Positions 36,868 through 46,076 are shown, counted from the first letter of the stretch. The stretch: 64,000 bases of DNA from Hyphomicrobium sp. (GCA_013141015.1 JABFRT010000053.1:57096-121095), one strand, 5' to 3'. Program-made: numbers and translations. The notes: a model not told the origin generated them from the sequence alone.

Positions 36868-38760
36868 TTAGCCCTTGACGCCGTATTCACCGACGTTCAC
36901 GTCTTCGTATGGGTTCTTGCCATCAAGCGAGAACACCTGAACGCCGCCACCCATCTGCGTGTAGTTCTGCAGGTTCTTGAAGGCGCCGACAGCACCGAGA
37001 CCAGCGGTCGGATCCTGGAGGTCGAACACCAGACCAACGCCCGGCCAACCGCCAACTCCGTACATAATGGCGACATACTGCGTGCCCTTATGTTCGAAGG
37101 TCATCGGATGACCGATCACGCCTGACGGCAGCTTGTGCTTCCAGAGCAGATCGCCTGTGTCGGAGTTGCGGGCCTTGATGAAGCCATCAAGCGTTCCGTA
37201 GAACACCAGATTGCCAGCGGTTGCGAGCGTGCCGCCCCAAACCGAGAAGCGTTCCATCTTTTCCCACTTGTAGGCGCCGGTGATGGCGTTGTAGGCCTTG
37301 ATCTGACCGAGACCGAGGTAGTTCTGGCGGTCGCCTTTCGGGCCCGGATACATCCACAAGGTTGCGCCGACGAAGAACTGTCCGGCACGATAAGGCAGCA
37401 TGAATGGCTCCCAATCCATGCAGATGTGGTTGATGCCCATGAAGAACAGTTCCTTCTTGGGATCGTAGCTGTCGTGGCCCTGGTTGTGATAGCCCATGGC
37501 CGACGGGCAGATTTCTTTACCCTTGTGGTCCATGTGCGTCGAGAATTCAGGATCACGAACCGGCAGACCGCTCTTCAGGTCGACCTGCTTCACCCAGTTG
37601 ACCGTATCATCCAGCTTGTTCGCCGAAACGAGATCGCCGTTTTCGCGGTCGAGCGTGTAGACGATGCCGTTACGGTCAGGATGGGTCAGAAGCTTGCGCT
37701 TCTTGCCGGCCTTGTCGGTCTGCTCGGAGAGCATCATGACGTTGACGCCAGCGTAGTCCCATTCGTCGTGCGGCGTCTTCTGATAACCGAACTTGGCTTG
37801 GCCGGTGTCAGCATCGCGGCCCCAGATGGTCATGGTCCACTTGTTGTCGCCAGGACGCATGGTTTCGTTCCACGGCGCCGGGTTGCCGGAGCCGTAGTGG
37901 AACAAGTTGGTGTCCGGGTCATAAGCATACCAACCCCAGTTGGTGCCGCCACCGATCTTCCAGGCGTCGCCTTCCCATGTTCCCGTGCCGAGGCCCTTCT
38001 GGCCATAGTGCGGGTTTGCCTTGTTGAAGTCGTCGCCGATGCCGACTTCAGCGTCGGGGCCGGTTGCATACACGCGCCAGACCTGCGCACCGGTCTTGAC
38101 GTCATATGCCGTCGTGTGACCGCGAACGCCGAGCTCAGCACCAGACGAACCGACGAGCGCCAGATCCTTAATGACGTAAGGAGCCTGTGTCAGCGTTTGT
38201 CCGACCTTGATGTCACCGTTTTCAACTTTCCAGTACTCTTCGCCATTGGCAGCATTCAGCGCCACAAGGTGGCCGTCAAGCTGCGTCTTGATGATGAGTG
38301 CAGGCACCTTGCCGTCGCCCGGCCAGTAGGCCAGACCGCGATTCACGAGGTCGCAACAGGCGACCGAACGTGCTGCCGGGTCCTGCTTCGGCTTGTGCTG
38401 CCAGATGATGTGGCCAGGGTCGTTCAAATCCAGAGCAAATGTATTGTTCGGGAATGACGTGTGGACATACATGATGCCGCCGACAACGAGAGGCGTACCT
38501 TCATGTCCATGCAGAAGGCCGGTCGAGAATGACCAAGCGGTCCGCAACTTCTTGACGTTTTCCGTGGTGATCTGCGTCATCGGGCTATAGTTTTGCGAAC
38601 TATAGTCGCGGCCCGGCATAATCCAATTCTCGTTGCTCTTGGAGAGCTCGACGAGCTTCGGGTTCGCGACAGCCGTTGACACCGCGCCGAACTGCATGGC
38701 GAACGCCACGGCAACTCCGGACGCAGACGCCAGCATGGACGTCCTAATGCGTTGTTTCAT
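36868..38760 (-). CDS. mxaF: MxaF, PQQ-dependent methanol dehydrogenase alpha subunit (calcium type)
   Basis: A 630-residue precursor from ATG 38760 (GAGG 9 bp upstream; ATG 38766 is too close to it). The signal peptide ends near AVANP. It is an eight-bladed quinoprotein propeller. The vicinal disulfide is Cys135-Cys136 ([10 protein letters not shown]). The catalytic aspartate is Asp335 in [10 protein letters not shown]. Two residues on stands Ala337, where lanthanide-dependent XoxF enzymes have Asp, so this is the calcium-dependent MxaF type. It oxidises methanol to formaldehyde in the periplasm and passes electrons to MxaG. It is first in the mxaFJGI block and divergent from moxZYX. Confidence 0.96.
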   Translation of the reverse strand: MKQRIRTSMLASASGVAVAFAMQFGAVSTAVANPKLVELSKSNENWIMPGRDYSSQNYSPMTQITTENVKKLRTAWSFSTGLLHGHEGTPLVVGGIMYVHTSFPNNTFALDLNDPGHIIWQHKPKQDPAARSVACCDLVNRGLAYWPGDGKVPALIIKTQLDGHLVALNAANGEEYWKVENGDIKVGQTLTQAPYVIKDLALVGSSGAELGVRGHTTAYDVKTGAQVWRVYATGPDAEVGIGDDFNKANPHYGQKGLGTGTWEGDAWKIGGGTNWGWYAYDPDTNLFHYGSGNPAPWNETMRPGDNKWTMTIWGRDADTGQAKFGYQKTPHDEWDYAGVNVMMLSEQTDKAGKKRKLLTHPDRNGIVYTLDRENGDLVSANKLDDTVNWVKQVDLKSGLPVRDPEFSTHMDHKGKEICPSAMGYHNQGHDSYDPKKELFFMGINHICMDWEPFMLPYRAGQFFVGATLWMYPGPKGDRQNYLGLGQIKAYNAITGAYKWEKMERFSVWGGTLATAGNLVFYGTLDGFIKARNSDTGDLLWKHKLPSGVIGHPMTFEHKGTQYVAIMYGVGGWPGVGLVFDLQDPTAGLGAVGAFKNLQNYTQMGGGVQVFSLDGKNPYEDVNVGEYGVKG

Positions 38761-39161
38761 GCCCATTAACCTCACGTTTCCAACCCAGCTTTTGTGATTT
38801 TCAGGCGGTCCGCCGTTCGCTGGGAAAAACCTTCCCTGGGAAAGACAAGATCCGTCCAAAGACTTGCTGAAGCGGCTGCACGTATAAAATTGACGCGGCA
38901 ACAACGCTTAAGCTGGCCAAACTATTTCTCCCGGTCGCTGGACGCCGACAGAATGTGCTCGAGCCGTCGGGCTCCATCCTTAAGTAGCAACGTGCCGCAG
39001 GTCTGCTGATCGAACGGCAATTCCTGCCGGGAACATTTGGCAAAGACTTCTGCATTCATATCCCTGGCGCGCTGCTCCTCTGTAGGCCTAAAGACCGAGA
39101 AGAGGCTGCGAATGCGCGCTATTATTTGGCTTCCAGATCGACAACAGACGGAATGGCATCA
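38761..39161. promoter_or_regulatory. Divergent control region between mxaF and moxZYX
   Basis: A 401-bp non-coding region. It carries two spaced direct repeats, AAAGACAAG (38841-38849) and AAAGACTTG (38858-38866), 17 bp apart, and TGGGAAAAAC/TGGGAAAGAC at 38821-38846. Such repeats close upstream of mxaF are candidate MoxX binding sites. AAAGACA also resembles part of the methanol-promoter motif described in Methylobacterium, but here it faces moxZ. Exact -35/-10 boxes are not assigned. Confidence 0.5.
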
Positions 39162-39677
39162 ATGCAGAATCGACGCGCAACTTTAATTGTTGCCTTGGCT
39201 CTTTTGAGCGCAGCAGCACAAACAGGCTGCGGTGATGATGCTCCAAAGCCAGAGACAGACACACAATCAATATCGCCCTCCGAAACGTTCAAGCGCGACG
39301 TCGAGTGGCTTGAACTCAAGCAGGATATTGCGCCGGATGCCTGGCTGATCGCGCGTGCTGCCGCGGGAGGACAGAAAATAAGCGAACAAGAGCGCGAAGT
39401 TCTTCAGAATTCTCTGGCCATTGCGACGAGAAGGCTCGGTGAATCGAAACGCATGATTGCCAATAGAGCGGCCCAGCTTGAGCGGATGCTGGAGCAGGAA
39501 GGACAGAAAGATTCGGCCATCGCCCTCATCATCGACCTCACCGCCGCAATCGGTGAAACCGGCCAGACGGAAGGCTTTGGTGCAGTAACCCAACACTACT
39601 TCACGATGCGAAAATCCGGCCTGTCCCGAGAACTCGCCTTGAAGGAAATGAAACTGAGATATGGTCCACGTTCGTGA
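39162..39677 (+). CDS. moxZ: MoxZ-like lipoprotein
   Basis: A 171-residue protein from ATG 39162, with a signal peptide ending in a lipobox-like AAQTGC, so probably a lipoprotein. The mature part is mostly helical, with coiled-coil-like stretches (RRLGESKRMIANRAAQLERML). It overlaps the histidine kinase gene by 4 bp and begins a moxZ-Y-X order like that described upstream of mxaF in Paracoccus. The symbol is assigned by position and size only; sequence similarity to MoxZ was not tested. It may sense or modulate the kinase in the periplasm. Confidence 0.6.
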   Translation: MQNRRATLIVALALLSAAAQTGCGDDAPKPETDTQSISPSETFKRDVEWLELKQDIAPDAWLIARAAAGGQKISEQEREVLQNSLAIATRRLGESKRMIANRAAQLERMLEQEGQKDSAIALIIDLTAAIGETGQTEGFGAVTQHYFTMRKSGLSRELALKEMKLRYGPRS

Positions 39678-41179
39678 TACCGGCAATCATGCATGAGCAT
39701 AGGGCTGCTTCGCACGAAGATGGCGTCCCATCGATTCCGTTCCTCGGTTCGCTTCGAAATCAATTACTGTTTGCTGTGGGGACGATGCTGCTATTAGCGT
39801 CTTTTGCTGCGGCGGCTATTGCCGTCGTCAACGGACGCAAAGCCGTCGCAATCGAAACAACGTCGTCAGCCGAGATTGCAGAACGCTATATCCGCGGCCT
39901 TCTGCGCCGCATCCCGACTGAGATCCCTCTGATGGGCTTGCACGCCGTGCTTTCGCGCGAAACGTTTCACCTGCGCCACGCCCAACTGCATATTCGCGAT
40001 TACTCTGGCGCACTTATACCCGTCACCAGAATGAGGCTGAATGAGCCGGAGCCCGCTTCCCGTTCGTCGCCCAAATGGTTTCAACTCTTGATGACGCCGC
40101 AAACGGAGGGCGCTGCCGGCCGCCTCGTCCTCGTTCCCGGCACCCAGATGGCTGTCATCATTTCCGGTGAGCCAATCGACGAGATCGACGAAAAATGGAA
40201 TGAACTCTCGGATTTGGCAATGATCTGGCTGACGGTCGTCGCAATTCTGCTGTCAGGACTGTTCGTGATCATGGGCCGCATTCTTGACCCCCTCGTTGAT
40301 CTTGCGCATGGCCTGAAAGCACTTGAGGCCGGCAGCCGCGAACAACGCGTTACCGTATCTCGCACGCGAGAGCTGGCCGAAATTGCAACCACATTCAATT
40401 CGCTTGCTGCTTCTCTGGATCAGGTGCGCGAAGAGAACGGAACGCTCTATCGCCAAATCATGGCCGTACAGGAAGAAGAGCGACGCCACATCGCCGGCGA
40501 ACTGCACGACGAGGCTGGTCCCTGCCTCTTTGCAATTACGGTCAGTGCCGAATCAATTGACCGCCTGACGGCCAAACTCGCAGCTGCCGATGCCGACAAG
40601 ATCCGCAGCCGGTCCCGCGAAATTCTGGAAGTTGCCGAACGGCTGAAGACTATGAACCGCGCGCTCCTCAAAAGCCTTTCACCGATGTCTATCGGCAAGG
40701 TCTCTCTTCCCTCCCTGCTCGACGATCTGGTCAAGGAGTTTGAACGGCGCCACAGTGGAATCAACATCGTAAAATCGATTGAGCTGCTATCGCCAAGTTA
40801 CGGCGAAAAGATCGACCTGACGCTCTATAGGTGCATCCAGGAAGGTCTGACGAACGCCATCCGCCATGGCCGCGCAAACAGCATCTCGATCCTGTTGAAT
40901 GAAGGTCTTCCTAACAAGACAGTGTCAATTGCACACGGCGACGGCGGCGGTGTCAGTGTCAACTTGAGCATTCGCGACAATGGCGTGGGTCTCGATCCAT
41001 CCGCTGAGATGGGCTTTGGCCTTGCAGCGATGCGGGAGCGCGTCTTGTCCGTCAACGGCACGTGGGTTGTCGGCTCAAACTGGCCAGCAGGCGTCGCCAT
41101 TTCCATTTCCATACCGGCCGCATCCATTGAGCGTGCCAAAACATCCATTCGCCATTCACAGGTGCAGGCAGCGCAATGA
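39674..41179 (+). CDS. moxY: MoxY-like sensor histidine kinase
   Basis: A 501-residue NarL-class (HisKA_3) sensor kinase. Two membrane helices (about residues 30-50 and 178-200) flank a periplasmic sensor domain of about 125 residues. A HAMP-like linker (ILDPLVDLAHGLKALEAG) and coiled coil lead to the phospho-acceptor box EEERRHIAGELHDEAG, His near residue 279. The ATPase domain shows the N-box QEGLTNAIRHG, DNGVGL and GFGLAAMRERV. It overlaps the genes on both sides by 4 bp. It is divergent from mxaF, the arrangement of the Paracoccus methanol dehydrogenase regulator MoxYX. The signal is unknown (formaldehyde or methanol metabolism is inferred). Confidence 0.85.
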   Translation: MIPAIMHEHRAASHEDGVPSIPFLGSLRNQLLFAVGTMLLLASFAAAAIAVVNGRKAVAIETTSSAEIAERYIRGLLRRIPTEIPLMGLHAVLSRETFHLRHAQLHIRDYSGALIPVTRMRLNEPEPASRSSPKWFQLLMTPQTEGAAGRLVLVPGTQMAVIISGEPIDEIDEKWNELSDLAMIWLTVVAILLSGLFVIMGRILDPLVDLAHGLKALEAGSREQRVTVSRTRELAEIATTFNSLAASLDQVREENGTLYRQIMAVQEEERRHIAGELHDEAGPCLFAITVSAESIDRLTAKLAAADADKIRSRSREILEVAERLKTMNRALLKSLSPMSIGKVSLPSLLDDLVKEFERRHSGINIVKSIELLSPSYGEKIDLTLYRCIQEGLTNAIRHGRANSISILLNEGLPNKTVSIAHGDGGGVSVNLSIRDNGVGLDPSAEMGFGLAAMRERVLSVNGTWVVGSNWPAGVAISISIPAASIERAKTSIRHSQVQAAQ

Positions 41180-41847
41180 CAAAAGTTCTGGTCATCGACG
41201 ACCATCCACTGGTTCTTCAGGGCTGCCAACGCGTCTTGGAGGACGCGGGCGCCGAATCAATCATGCTCGCTGCCAGTCCCATAGAAGGCTTTCGAGCGTA
41301 TCGCACGCAGCGCCCAGATCTGATTATCGTCGATTTGGCCATGAACAAAGGGATTCTGGTCGGCTTGTCGTTTATCCGCCGCCTTCGCATCCATGATAAA
41401 AGCACGCCCATCATAGTGCTCACGATGCACGACGACCCAATGATCGCAAGCCAAGCCCTCCGGCTCGGCGCCAGCGGCTATGTTCTTAAGGACTCGTCGT
41501 CATCGGACCTGCTCAAAGCGATGGCGTCTGTGCGGCAAGGTAAGAGCTTCCTAAGCCACAGCGTAGCGTCAGGTATCGCGCTGATGGAAACGAAAGGCCG
41601 CAACAATCCGCTGCATGGCATGACGCTACGGGAGCTCCAAACGCTCGAGCTCATCGCCCAAGGCAAACCATACGGCGATATCGCCGAAGAGTTGCATGTC
41701 AGCTACAAGACCGTGGCGAACACCTGCTCTCAAATCAAAGCCAAGCTCGGTGTCAAATCGCTTCCGGAAATCATGCGGATCGCGATTGATCACCTGCCTG
41801 AAATATCGGGCAAACGCGTCGATGGCCGCGGTGCGCGCGGGCAATGA
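41176..41847 (+). CDS. moxX: MoxX-like LuxR-family response regulator
   Basis: A 223-residue NarL/FixJ-type regulator. The receiver domain has the acidic pair in VLVIDDHP, the phospho-accepting Asp54 in LIIVDLAMN, a Thr in VLTMHD and the Lys in YVLKDSS. The C-terminal LuxR helix-turn-helix runs MTLRELQTLELIAQGKPYGDIAEELHVSYKTVANTCSQIKAKL in segments. It is partner to the preceding kinase (4-bp overlap). Expected role: activation of mxaF and perhaps the other methanol oxidation genes. Confidence 0.86.
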   Translation: MTKVLVIDDHPLVLQGCQRVLEDAGAESIMLAASPIEGFRAYRTQRPDLIIVDLAMNKGILVGLSFIRRLRIHDKSTPIIVLTMHDDPMIASQALRLGASGYVLKDSSSSDLLKAMASVRQGKSFLSHSVASGIALMETKGRNNPLHGMTLRELQTLELIAQGKPYGDIAEELHVSYKTVANTCSQIKAKLGVKSLPEIMRIAIDHLPEISGKRVDGRGARGQ

Positions 41848-41947
41848 GCCAACCGGGAACAAGTTGCAATACCTTTTGCCGTGACTTGGCACCACGTCTC
41901 GCGCGATCTGCCAACACCCACTCCTTCTCAAACCGGATTTGCAAAAA

Positions 41948-42592
41948 ATGCGTACCTTAGCCGCACTTGGATTGATGCTTTCGTCGACGGCCGCTTTGGC
42001 GGACAAGAGCTGTAAGGAACAAGTGGACGACGCCTTCAAAAAGTTGCGTGAGGCCAAGTCTTTCAGGCTTGAGACGACCATCCGCAACGCTCAGGGCCAG
42101 CTCAAAATGCAGTCCGACTATATCCTTCCAGACCGGATGCATCAGCGCGTTACGATGGAAGGCTCAGCCGGTCCTATGGAGATGATCGTCGTCGGCAAAA
42201 AGGCGTGGTCCAATCAAGGACAGGGCTGGGCAGAAGTGCCGCAAAACTTCGCCGAAGCCGTTGCCAAACAAGTCCAGGAGACGGTCGCGGAATCGCCCAA
42301 GACGATGACCGACTACAAATGCCTTGGTGACAAGGAATTTGAAGGAAAGACTTACGCAGTTTACCAGGGCATCCTGCCGACACCTCTGCCGCCAGACGCC
42401 GAGAAGAAGGGCCCGCGCATTGAAGCTGCTGCCGTTCCCAACCAGCAGAATGTCTACATCGATAAAACCACCGGCCTCCCCGTTCGCAATATTGTGAATA
42501 CCGTCACCGAACCCGACAAACGGCTTTTCGATGGCACATTCAGCGTCGTCGAAGGCTTGAAGGTTGAAGCGCCCGAGATCAAATCGAACTGA
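41948..42592 (+). CDS. Exported LolA-like hypothetical protein
   Basis: A 214-residue exported protein from ATG 41948 (signal peptide ending AALADK). The mature part is beta-rich with the outline of LolA/LppX-like folds: KSFRLETTIRNAQGQLKMQSDY, MHQRVTMEGSAGPM, then KEFEGKTYAVYQG and VYIDKTTGLPVRN. Such proteins bind lipids or act as periplasmic carriers. Two cysteines (KSCKEQ, YKCLGD) may pair. It is about 100 bp past moxX and ends 32 bp from the convergent SoxYZ-like gene. Its function in alcohol oxidation is unproven. Confidence 0.65.
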   Translation: MRTLAALGLMLSSTAALADKSCKEQVDDAFKKLREAKSFRLETTIRNAQGQLKMQSDYILPDRMHQRVTMEGSAGPMEMIVVGKKAWSNQGQGWAEVPQNFAEAVAKQVQETVAESPKTMTDYKCLGDKEFEGKTYAVYQGILPTPLPPDAEKKGPRIEAAAVPNQQNVYIDKTTGLPVRNIVNTVTEPDKRLFDGTFSVVEGLKVEAPEIKSN

Positions 42593-42624
42593 TTGATATG
42601 TTGTTTTCAACAGACGTCGCGGGA

Positions 42625-43410
42625 TCAGAATCCCGTGACGCTGACGGTCGTGCTGAATTTGGCACCTGATGTATCGTTGGCTTGAATTTGAAGCGCTCCG
42701 CTTTGATGAGGGGCCAATTCGAGCCGGACGTTGGGATTTTCAGATATCGAAATTCCGCTTTCGATACTTGCAATCTGTTGGCCCGCCTGCACGATCCGGA
42801 TTTCCTCGATGAAGCGGGCAGGCGTGTAAGCCCGTGTCACGTGGTCTATCTGCAGCCCGGTAAAATTGGGATGCCGTATCGCAATATCGACAACGGTACT
42901 CGCGTTACCGGCCGACGCCTTGGCTCGGAGTTTGCCAATGTCCTGCAACGCGGCTTCTGCGTCCTTGCTCGCCGGCGCCGAACAGCCGCCGGACGCCTTG
43001 ATGAACTTCGCATTCATGTGCAGGCTGCCGTCGTCAGTCTCGGCGATCGCCCGGACGTAAGTATAGCGATCAACGCGAATGCGTGTGGCAAACCTCTTCA
43101 TTCCGGCACTGCTTGGCTTGTCGAAATTCAAAACGGCTGCCACCGGAGACGGATTTTCGTCCACGATCAGCGTGATTTTGCGAATCCTGCCGACAGCATC
43201 GTCTTTGAGTTTCACGGAAAGCGGCACAAGCGCTGCATCTTCTGCCCGCACCGGCACTTCGAGACTTATGACACCGTCGTCTTCGGCGATCACAGCGGAG
43301 CCAAACACGGTCTTTCGGATATCAGTCCAAGCCTCGCCTGCATTAGCAGAACCTCCGGAAAGCAGCGTGAACATAGCCAACAGGCCTGCAAAACGGTTTT
43401 GGCTCATCAT
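42625..43410 (-). CDS. Quinoprotein dehydrogenase-associated SoxYZ-like carrier
   Basis: A 261-residue exported protein from ATG 43410 (signal peptide ending SANAGEA). The N-terminal domain is SoxY-like, with ASGGCSAPA and its cysteine at residue 143 near the carrier position. The C-terminal domain is SoxZ-like (IAIRHPNFTGLQIDHVTRAYTPARFIEEIRI in parts). Fused SoxYZ-like proteins of this kind occur beside PQQ alcohol dehydrogenases and their cytochromes. The role, possibly cofactor handling or sulfur protection, is not established. It is last in the leftward accessory operon, 161 bp after cytochrome b561. Confidence 0.85.
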   Translation of the reverse strand: MMSQNRFAGLLAMFTLLSGGSANAGEAWTDIRKTVFGSAVIAEDDGVISLEVPVRAEDAALVPLSVKLKDDAVGRIRKITLIVDENPSPVAAVLNFDKPSSAGMKRFATRIRVDRYTYVRAIAETDDGSLHMNAKFIKASGGCSAPASKDAEAALQDIGKLRAKASAGNASTVVDIAIRHPNFTGLQIDHVTRAYTPARFIEEIRIVQAGQQIASIESGISISENPNVRLELAPHQSGALQIQANDTSGAKFSTTVSVTGF

Positions 43411-43571
43411 CGGCAGCGGCTCCAGCGTTTGGAATGGCTTCAATATCTCTACGCCATATCACCCGCTCTTGTTTCTGCCCAACCCGAGAAATGCCAAATC
43501 TCCAGCGCAGTATTGCCAAAACTTCCTGCCGAACAGCGAGTGCTGTGCATTTGGATCGGTGCACCACAATA

Positions 43572-44087
43572 TTATGCTCGGTGTCGCATTCGCAATTTAT
43601 GTTTCAGCGCGCCGCCAATATGCGCCGCGACAAGACACGCGAGCAAGATGGCAATCCCAGCATGAGCCGTTGATGCCAGATCATTCAGAGTAGCGTTTTT
43701 CTCGTCCAGCAACTTTGGAATGACCGGAACTCCGAATACAGCAACCGGGCGCGCATACGTTATAGATGTGAGAATTCCGGATACCGGCATCGCAACAGTT
43801 GCGGCCAGCATCGCAATCTGAACCCGGCGTGCAAGTTGCCATTCCCACAAATGCGAGCCTTCAAGCGGCGACGCAAACCCTTCGCGGGTTCGCCATCCTA
43901 TGCGAATTACAGCAAGAAGACCGATGATCACCCCGAACGACTTGTGAACCTGCACGAGTCTCGTTTTGTCCGTTCCGCTTTCGACGAAGCTCAGATACAC
44001 GCCGAAGGTCAAAAGGCTAAAAATGCCTAGCGCAACCAGCCAATGCAGGGCCCGCGAAAGTCTGGAATACCTGGCCACATCCAACAT
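43572..44087 (-). CDS. Cytochrome b561 family protein
   Basis: A 171-residue inner-membrane protein with four helices and a dihaem cytochrome b561 pattern: SRALHWLVALGIFSLLTFGVYLSF with an early His, VHKSFGVIIGLLAVIRIGWR with the second His, and HAGIAILLACLVAAHIGG with the late His pair. AAGGAAAA precedes the ATG. The family moves electrons across the inner membrane, and here it could link the periplasmic cytochrome/quinoprotein system to the quinone pool. It has a 2-bp gap to the upstream gene. Confidence 0.88.
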   Translation of the reverse strand: MLDVARYSRLSRALHWLVALGIFSLLTFGVYLSFVESGTDKTRLVQVHKSFGVIIGLLAVIRIGWRTREGFASPLEGSHLWEWQLARRVQIAMLAATVAMPVSGILTSITYARPVAVFGVPVIPKLLDEKNATLNDLASTAHAGIAILLACLVAAHIGGALKHKLRMRHRA

Positions 44088-44089
44088 GG

Positions 44090-44431
44090 CTAGTTTTCCT
44101 TGCCGGGTGTTGCAGTATCAGGCTGCTGAGGCCGCATGAGATCAAGCTGCTTAAATTCAGTTGATTGGGTGACAAGCCGGCAAGATCTGTCGTCTTGCGG
44201 GTCGAGACACTCAACAATCGCGCCGTCAGGAAATGCCGTCAGGTTCGGACAGTCGGCCTTGTAGCGCAACCCGCCCGCGTCGCTCGTAATCTGTTTGATC
44301 GGTGCTATGCCGCATGGAGTCTTCAGATACAGAAATCGGCGGACTTCGTAGTCCTTGATCTCAGCAATAGCCGGCGCAGCGAAACCCGCGACGGCCATGA
44401 TCGCAAGAATGCGAGCAGTCGGTACTCTCAT
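44090..44431 (-). CDS. Small exported hypothetical protein
   Basis: A 113-residue exported protein from ATG 44431, overlapping the PedF-like stop by 4 bp. It has a signal peptide ending APAIAEI and four cysteines (TPCGIA, ADCPNL, VECLDP, RSCRLV) that probably form two disulfides in the periplasm. Family not recognised. Tight coupling with the cytochrome gene suggests a role in its folding or in electron transfer. Confidence 0.62.
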   Translation of the reverse strand: MRVPTARILAIMAVAGFAAPAIAEIKDYEVRRFLYLKTPCGIAPIKQITSDAGGLRYKADCPNLTAFPDGAIVECLDPQDDRSCRLVTQSTEFKQLDLMRPQQPDTATPGKEN

Positions 44432-44850
44432 TTGTCGTCGGGCTGCGAGTCGATATAGGAACGGATGGCCCACATGGCTTCCTGACTGATGAGGCCTTCA
44501 AACGGGGGCATTTTTACGCGGTCATCGCGCTTTGCGCCACCGCGAACGCGCGTCAGGAACCAACCGTCCGCGTCATCCGTCGGCTCAAGCGCACGCAGAT
44601 CCGGGGCCATGCCGCCCGACTTGACATCAAGGCCATGGCAACGCGCGCAGTTGGAGTTATAGCCCTTCGAGCCGATTTCGATTGCCTTTGCATTGCCGCG
44701 ATAGGGATTGGTCGGGCGCCAATCATTTCCAAGTTGATCAAGTCCCGTCGTGTCAACGGGTTGCGGCGCGCCATCGCCGTGCGCCAATGCCACTCCAGCA
44801 CCCAAAGTGCAGCCAAGAATCACAACACACAGTTTCTTCGCAAGCGTCAT
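44428..44850 (-). CDS. pedF: PedF-like cytochrome c-550
   Basis: A 140-residue periplasmic cytochrome c from ATG 44850 (GAGGAGA upstream). The signal peptide ends ALAHG. One haem site NCARCHGLD lies near residue 67-71, with VKMPPFEGLI supplying a likely axial Met. This matches PedF/ExaB-type cytochrome c-550, the electron acceptor of ethanol dehydrogenase in pseudomonads. It is in an operon with SoxYZ-like, b561 and pentapeptide genes beside the ExaA-like dehydrogenase, which supports that partner. Confidence 0.85.
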   Translation of the reverse strand: MTLAKKLCVVILGCTLGAGVALAHGDGAPQPVDTTGLDQLGNDWRPTNPYRGNAKAIEIGSKGYNSNCARCHGLDVKSGGMAPDLRALEPTDDADGWFLTRVRGGAKRDDRVKMPPFEGLISQEAMWAIRSYIDSQPDDK

Positions 44851-44879
44851 CGTCTCTCGTCTCCTCGCCTCGATATTTT

Positions 44880-45299
44880 TCACATTGGTTCGAGCCATAT
44901 CCGCCAGCCTTCGCTACCGTTGATCTGCAGAAAATATGTTCCGGACGTCTCGATCACATAACTGTCTTCACCGCCGCCGCCGATGTGCAGGTTTTGCACG
45001 ACCTCGTCTTTGCCGCGTTTGAGATAGAGAACAAAAATTGCTCCATCGCTTTGAAAGCGCAGCCGTGCCGGAGCCACCACGTCAAAGGGATCGGTCGTGA
45101 GGTTCAGCCGGCCTGCAAACTTAGGGTCAACGAGTTTGCGCACCTCGCGGTCGAAGCACGCAAGCCGCTCTGCATCCGAAGTGATCATCAGACATTTGAC
45201 TGCCCCGCCGGTACGGTCCGCGGCCAGTGCAGAGCTTACGCCGGTTAGAAGTCCGGTGCACAGGATGGCAACAACGGGAATGAGATGCGACGCGGTCAT
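44880..45299 (-). CDS. Exported hypothetical protein
   Basis: A 139-residue exported protein from ATG 45299, overlapping the pentapeptide gene stop (ATGA). The signal peptide ends SSALAAD. The mature domain begins with a cysteine-containing helix (AVKCLMITSDAERLACFDREV), a pattern seen in short periplasmic proteins that open with SD.eRLACYD, then a beta region (IFVLYLKRG, SYVIETSGTYFLQING). The pattern resembles the type VI secretion-associated TagF/VasI-like folds only loosely. Function unknown; it is part of the quinoprotein accessory operon. Confidence 0.6.
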   Translation of the reverse strand: MTASHLIPVVAILCTGLLTGVSSALAADRTGGAVKCLMITSDAERLACFDREVRKLVDPKFAGRLNLTTDPFDVVAPARLRFQSDGAIFVLYLKRGKDEVVQNLHIGGGGEDSYVIETSGTYFLQINGSEGWRIWLEPM

Positions 45300-45967
45300 T
45301 GCCCGGCAACCGGTTCCGCCTTTGCCGGATCGGCTTCCCAGACTTTCTCGCCTGTTTGCCAATTCAACGGGCATCCTTTGCAGCCGTCCATGAAGGCGTC
45401 CTGGAAGATCGCAAACCGGATCCTGGTTCCATCGAAGATCGCATCGCTGAGATCGGCTTCGTAGAACTTGGTTTCCTGCACATCAGTGTTGATGAACTTT
45501 GCGCGTTTGAACTTCACGCCTTTTGCCATGGCCTTTTCAAGCGTCGCGGCAGTCAGATCGGCATCCGTCAAATCCGCCTTGCTCATACGAACGTGCGATA
45601 GATCAGCACCTCGTAGCGTCGCGCCTGGAAGTTTGGCACCCTGCATGAAAGCGATTTTGAGTTTCGCACCGTCCAGGTTCGCACCCGAAAGATCCGCGCC
45701 TTGCAAATTGGCGTGCTGCAGATCGGCGCGCGCAAGAATGGCGCCTTTGAGGTTTGCGCCTTGCAGATTGGCATCTTTCAAATCGGCATGCCGCAGGTCG
45801 GCACCAGGGCACTGGGCTTTTGGTGCTATCGTGCAACCATTGATAATCCAGGGATTGGGCCTGTCTTCCTTATTGACGATGACGGGATAATTCTGGGCAG
45901 CAGTCACTGCCGCGCTGGCAACAAGAACCGCAAACGCCGCAACAAAATGCGTCAATCTCAGCGACAT
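45296..45967 (-). CDS. Exported pentapeptide-repeat protein
   Basis: A 223-residue protein with a signal peptide ending TAAQNY and about 20 tandem A(D/N)Lxx-type pentapeptides (DLRHADLKDANLQGANLKG and on) spanning residues about 57-185, which fold as a right-handed quadrilateral beta-helix. Two short cysteine regions (GCTIAPKAQC and DGCKGCPLN) bracket the helix, likely disulfides or a capping site. Pentapeptide proteins are usually cytosolic; this one is exported and first in the PedF/b561/SoxYZ-like operon, 117 bp past the ExaA-like gene, with a terminator-like hairpin between. A scaffold role is only a guess. Confidence 0.85.
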   Translation of the reverse strand: MSLRLTHFVAAFAVLVASAAVTAAQNYPVIVNKEDRPNPWIINGCTIAPKAQCPGADLRHADLKDANLQGANLKGAILARADLQHANLQGADLSGANLDGAKLKIAFMQGAKLPGATLRGADLSHVRMSKADLTDADLTAATLEKAMAKGVKFKRAKFINTDVQETKFYEADLSDAIFDGTRIRFAIFQDAFMDGCKGCPLNWQTGEKVWEADPAKAEPVAGQ

Positions 45968-45997
45968 TATTGTCTCTCACCTTTGATGCCGGCGGGG

Positions 45998-46034
45998 AAA
46001 AAGGGACAGCAGCTTGCCAAGCAAACTGCTGTCC
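45998..46034 (-). terminator. Rho-independent terminator after the ExaA-like gene
   Basis: On the minus strand GGACAGCAG pairs with CTGCTGTCC (46026-46034 and 46004-46012) around a 13-nt loop, then CTTTTT. It should end the dehydrogenase message before the pentapeptide gene. Confidence 0.78.
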
Positions 46035-46054
46035 AAGTGAAGCCCAGGGAAGCG

Positions 46055-46076
46055 GGGGGCCGGAGACACGGCCCCC
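46055..46076 (-). terminator. GC-rich hairpin close to the ExaA-like stop codon
   Basis: GGGGGCC (46055-46061) and GGCCCCC (46070-46076) pair around an 8-nt loop, 8 bp past the stop. No T-run follows. It may protect the transcript 3' end together with the terminator just beyond. Confidence 0.6.

Noticed and set aside
36660..36890. Longer N-terminus of MxaJ reaching into mxaF
   Set aside because: It would run through the hairpin and the mxaF end with no signal peptide; the ATG at 36659 gives a proper signal sequence.
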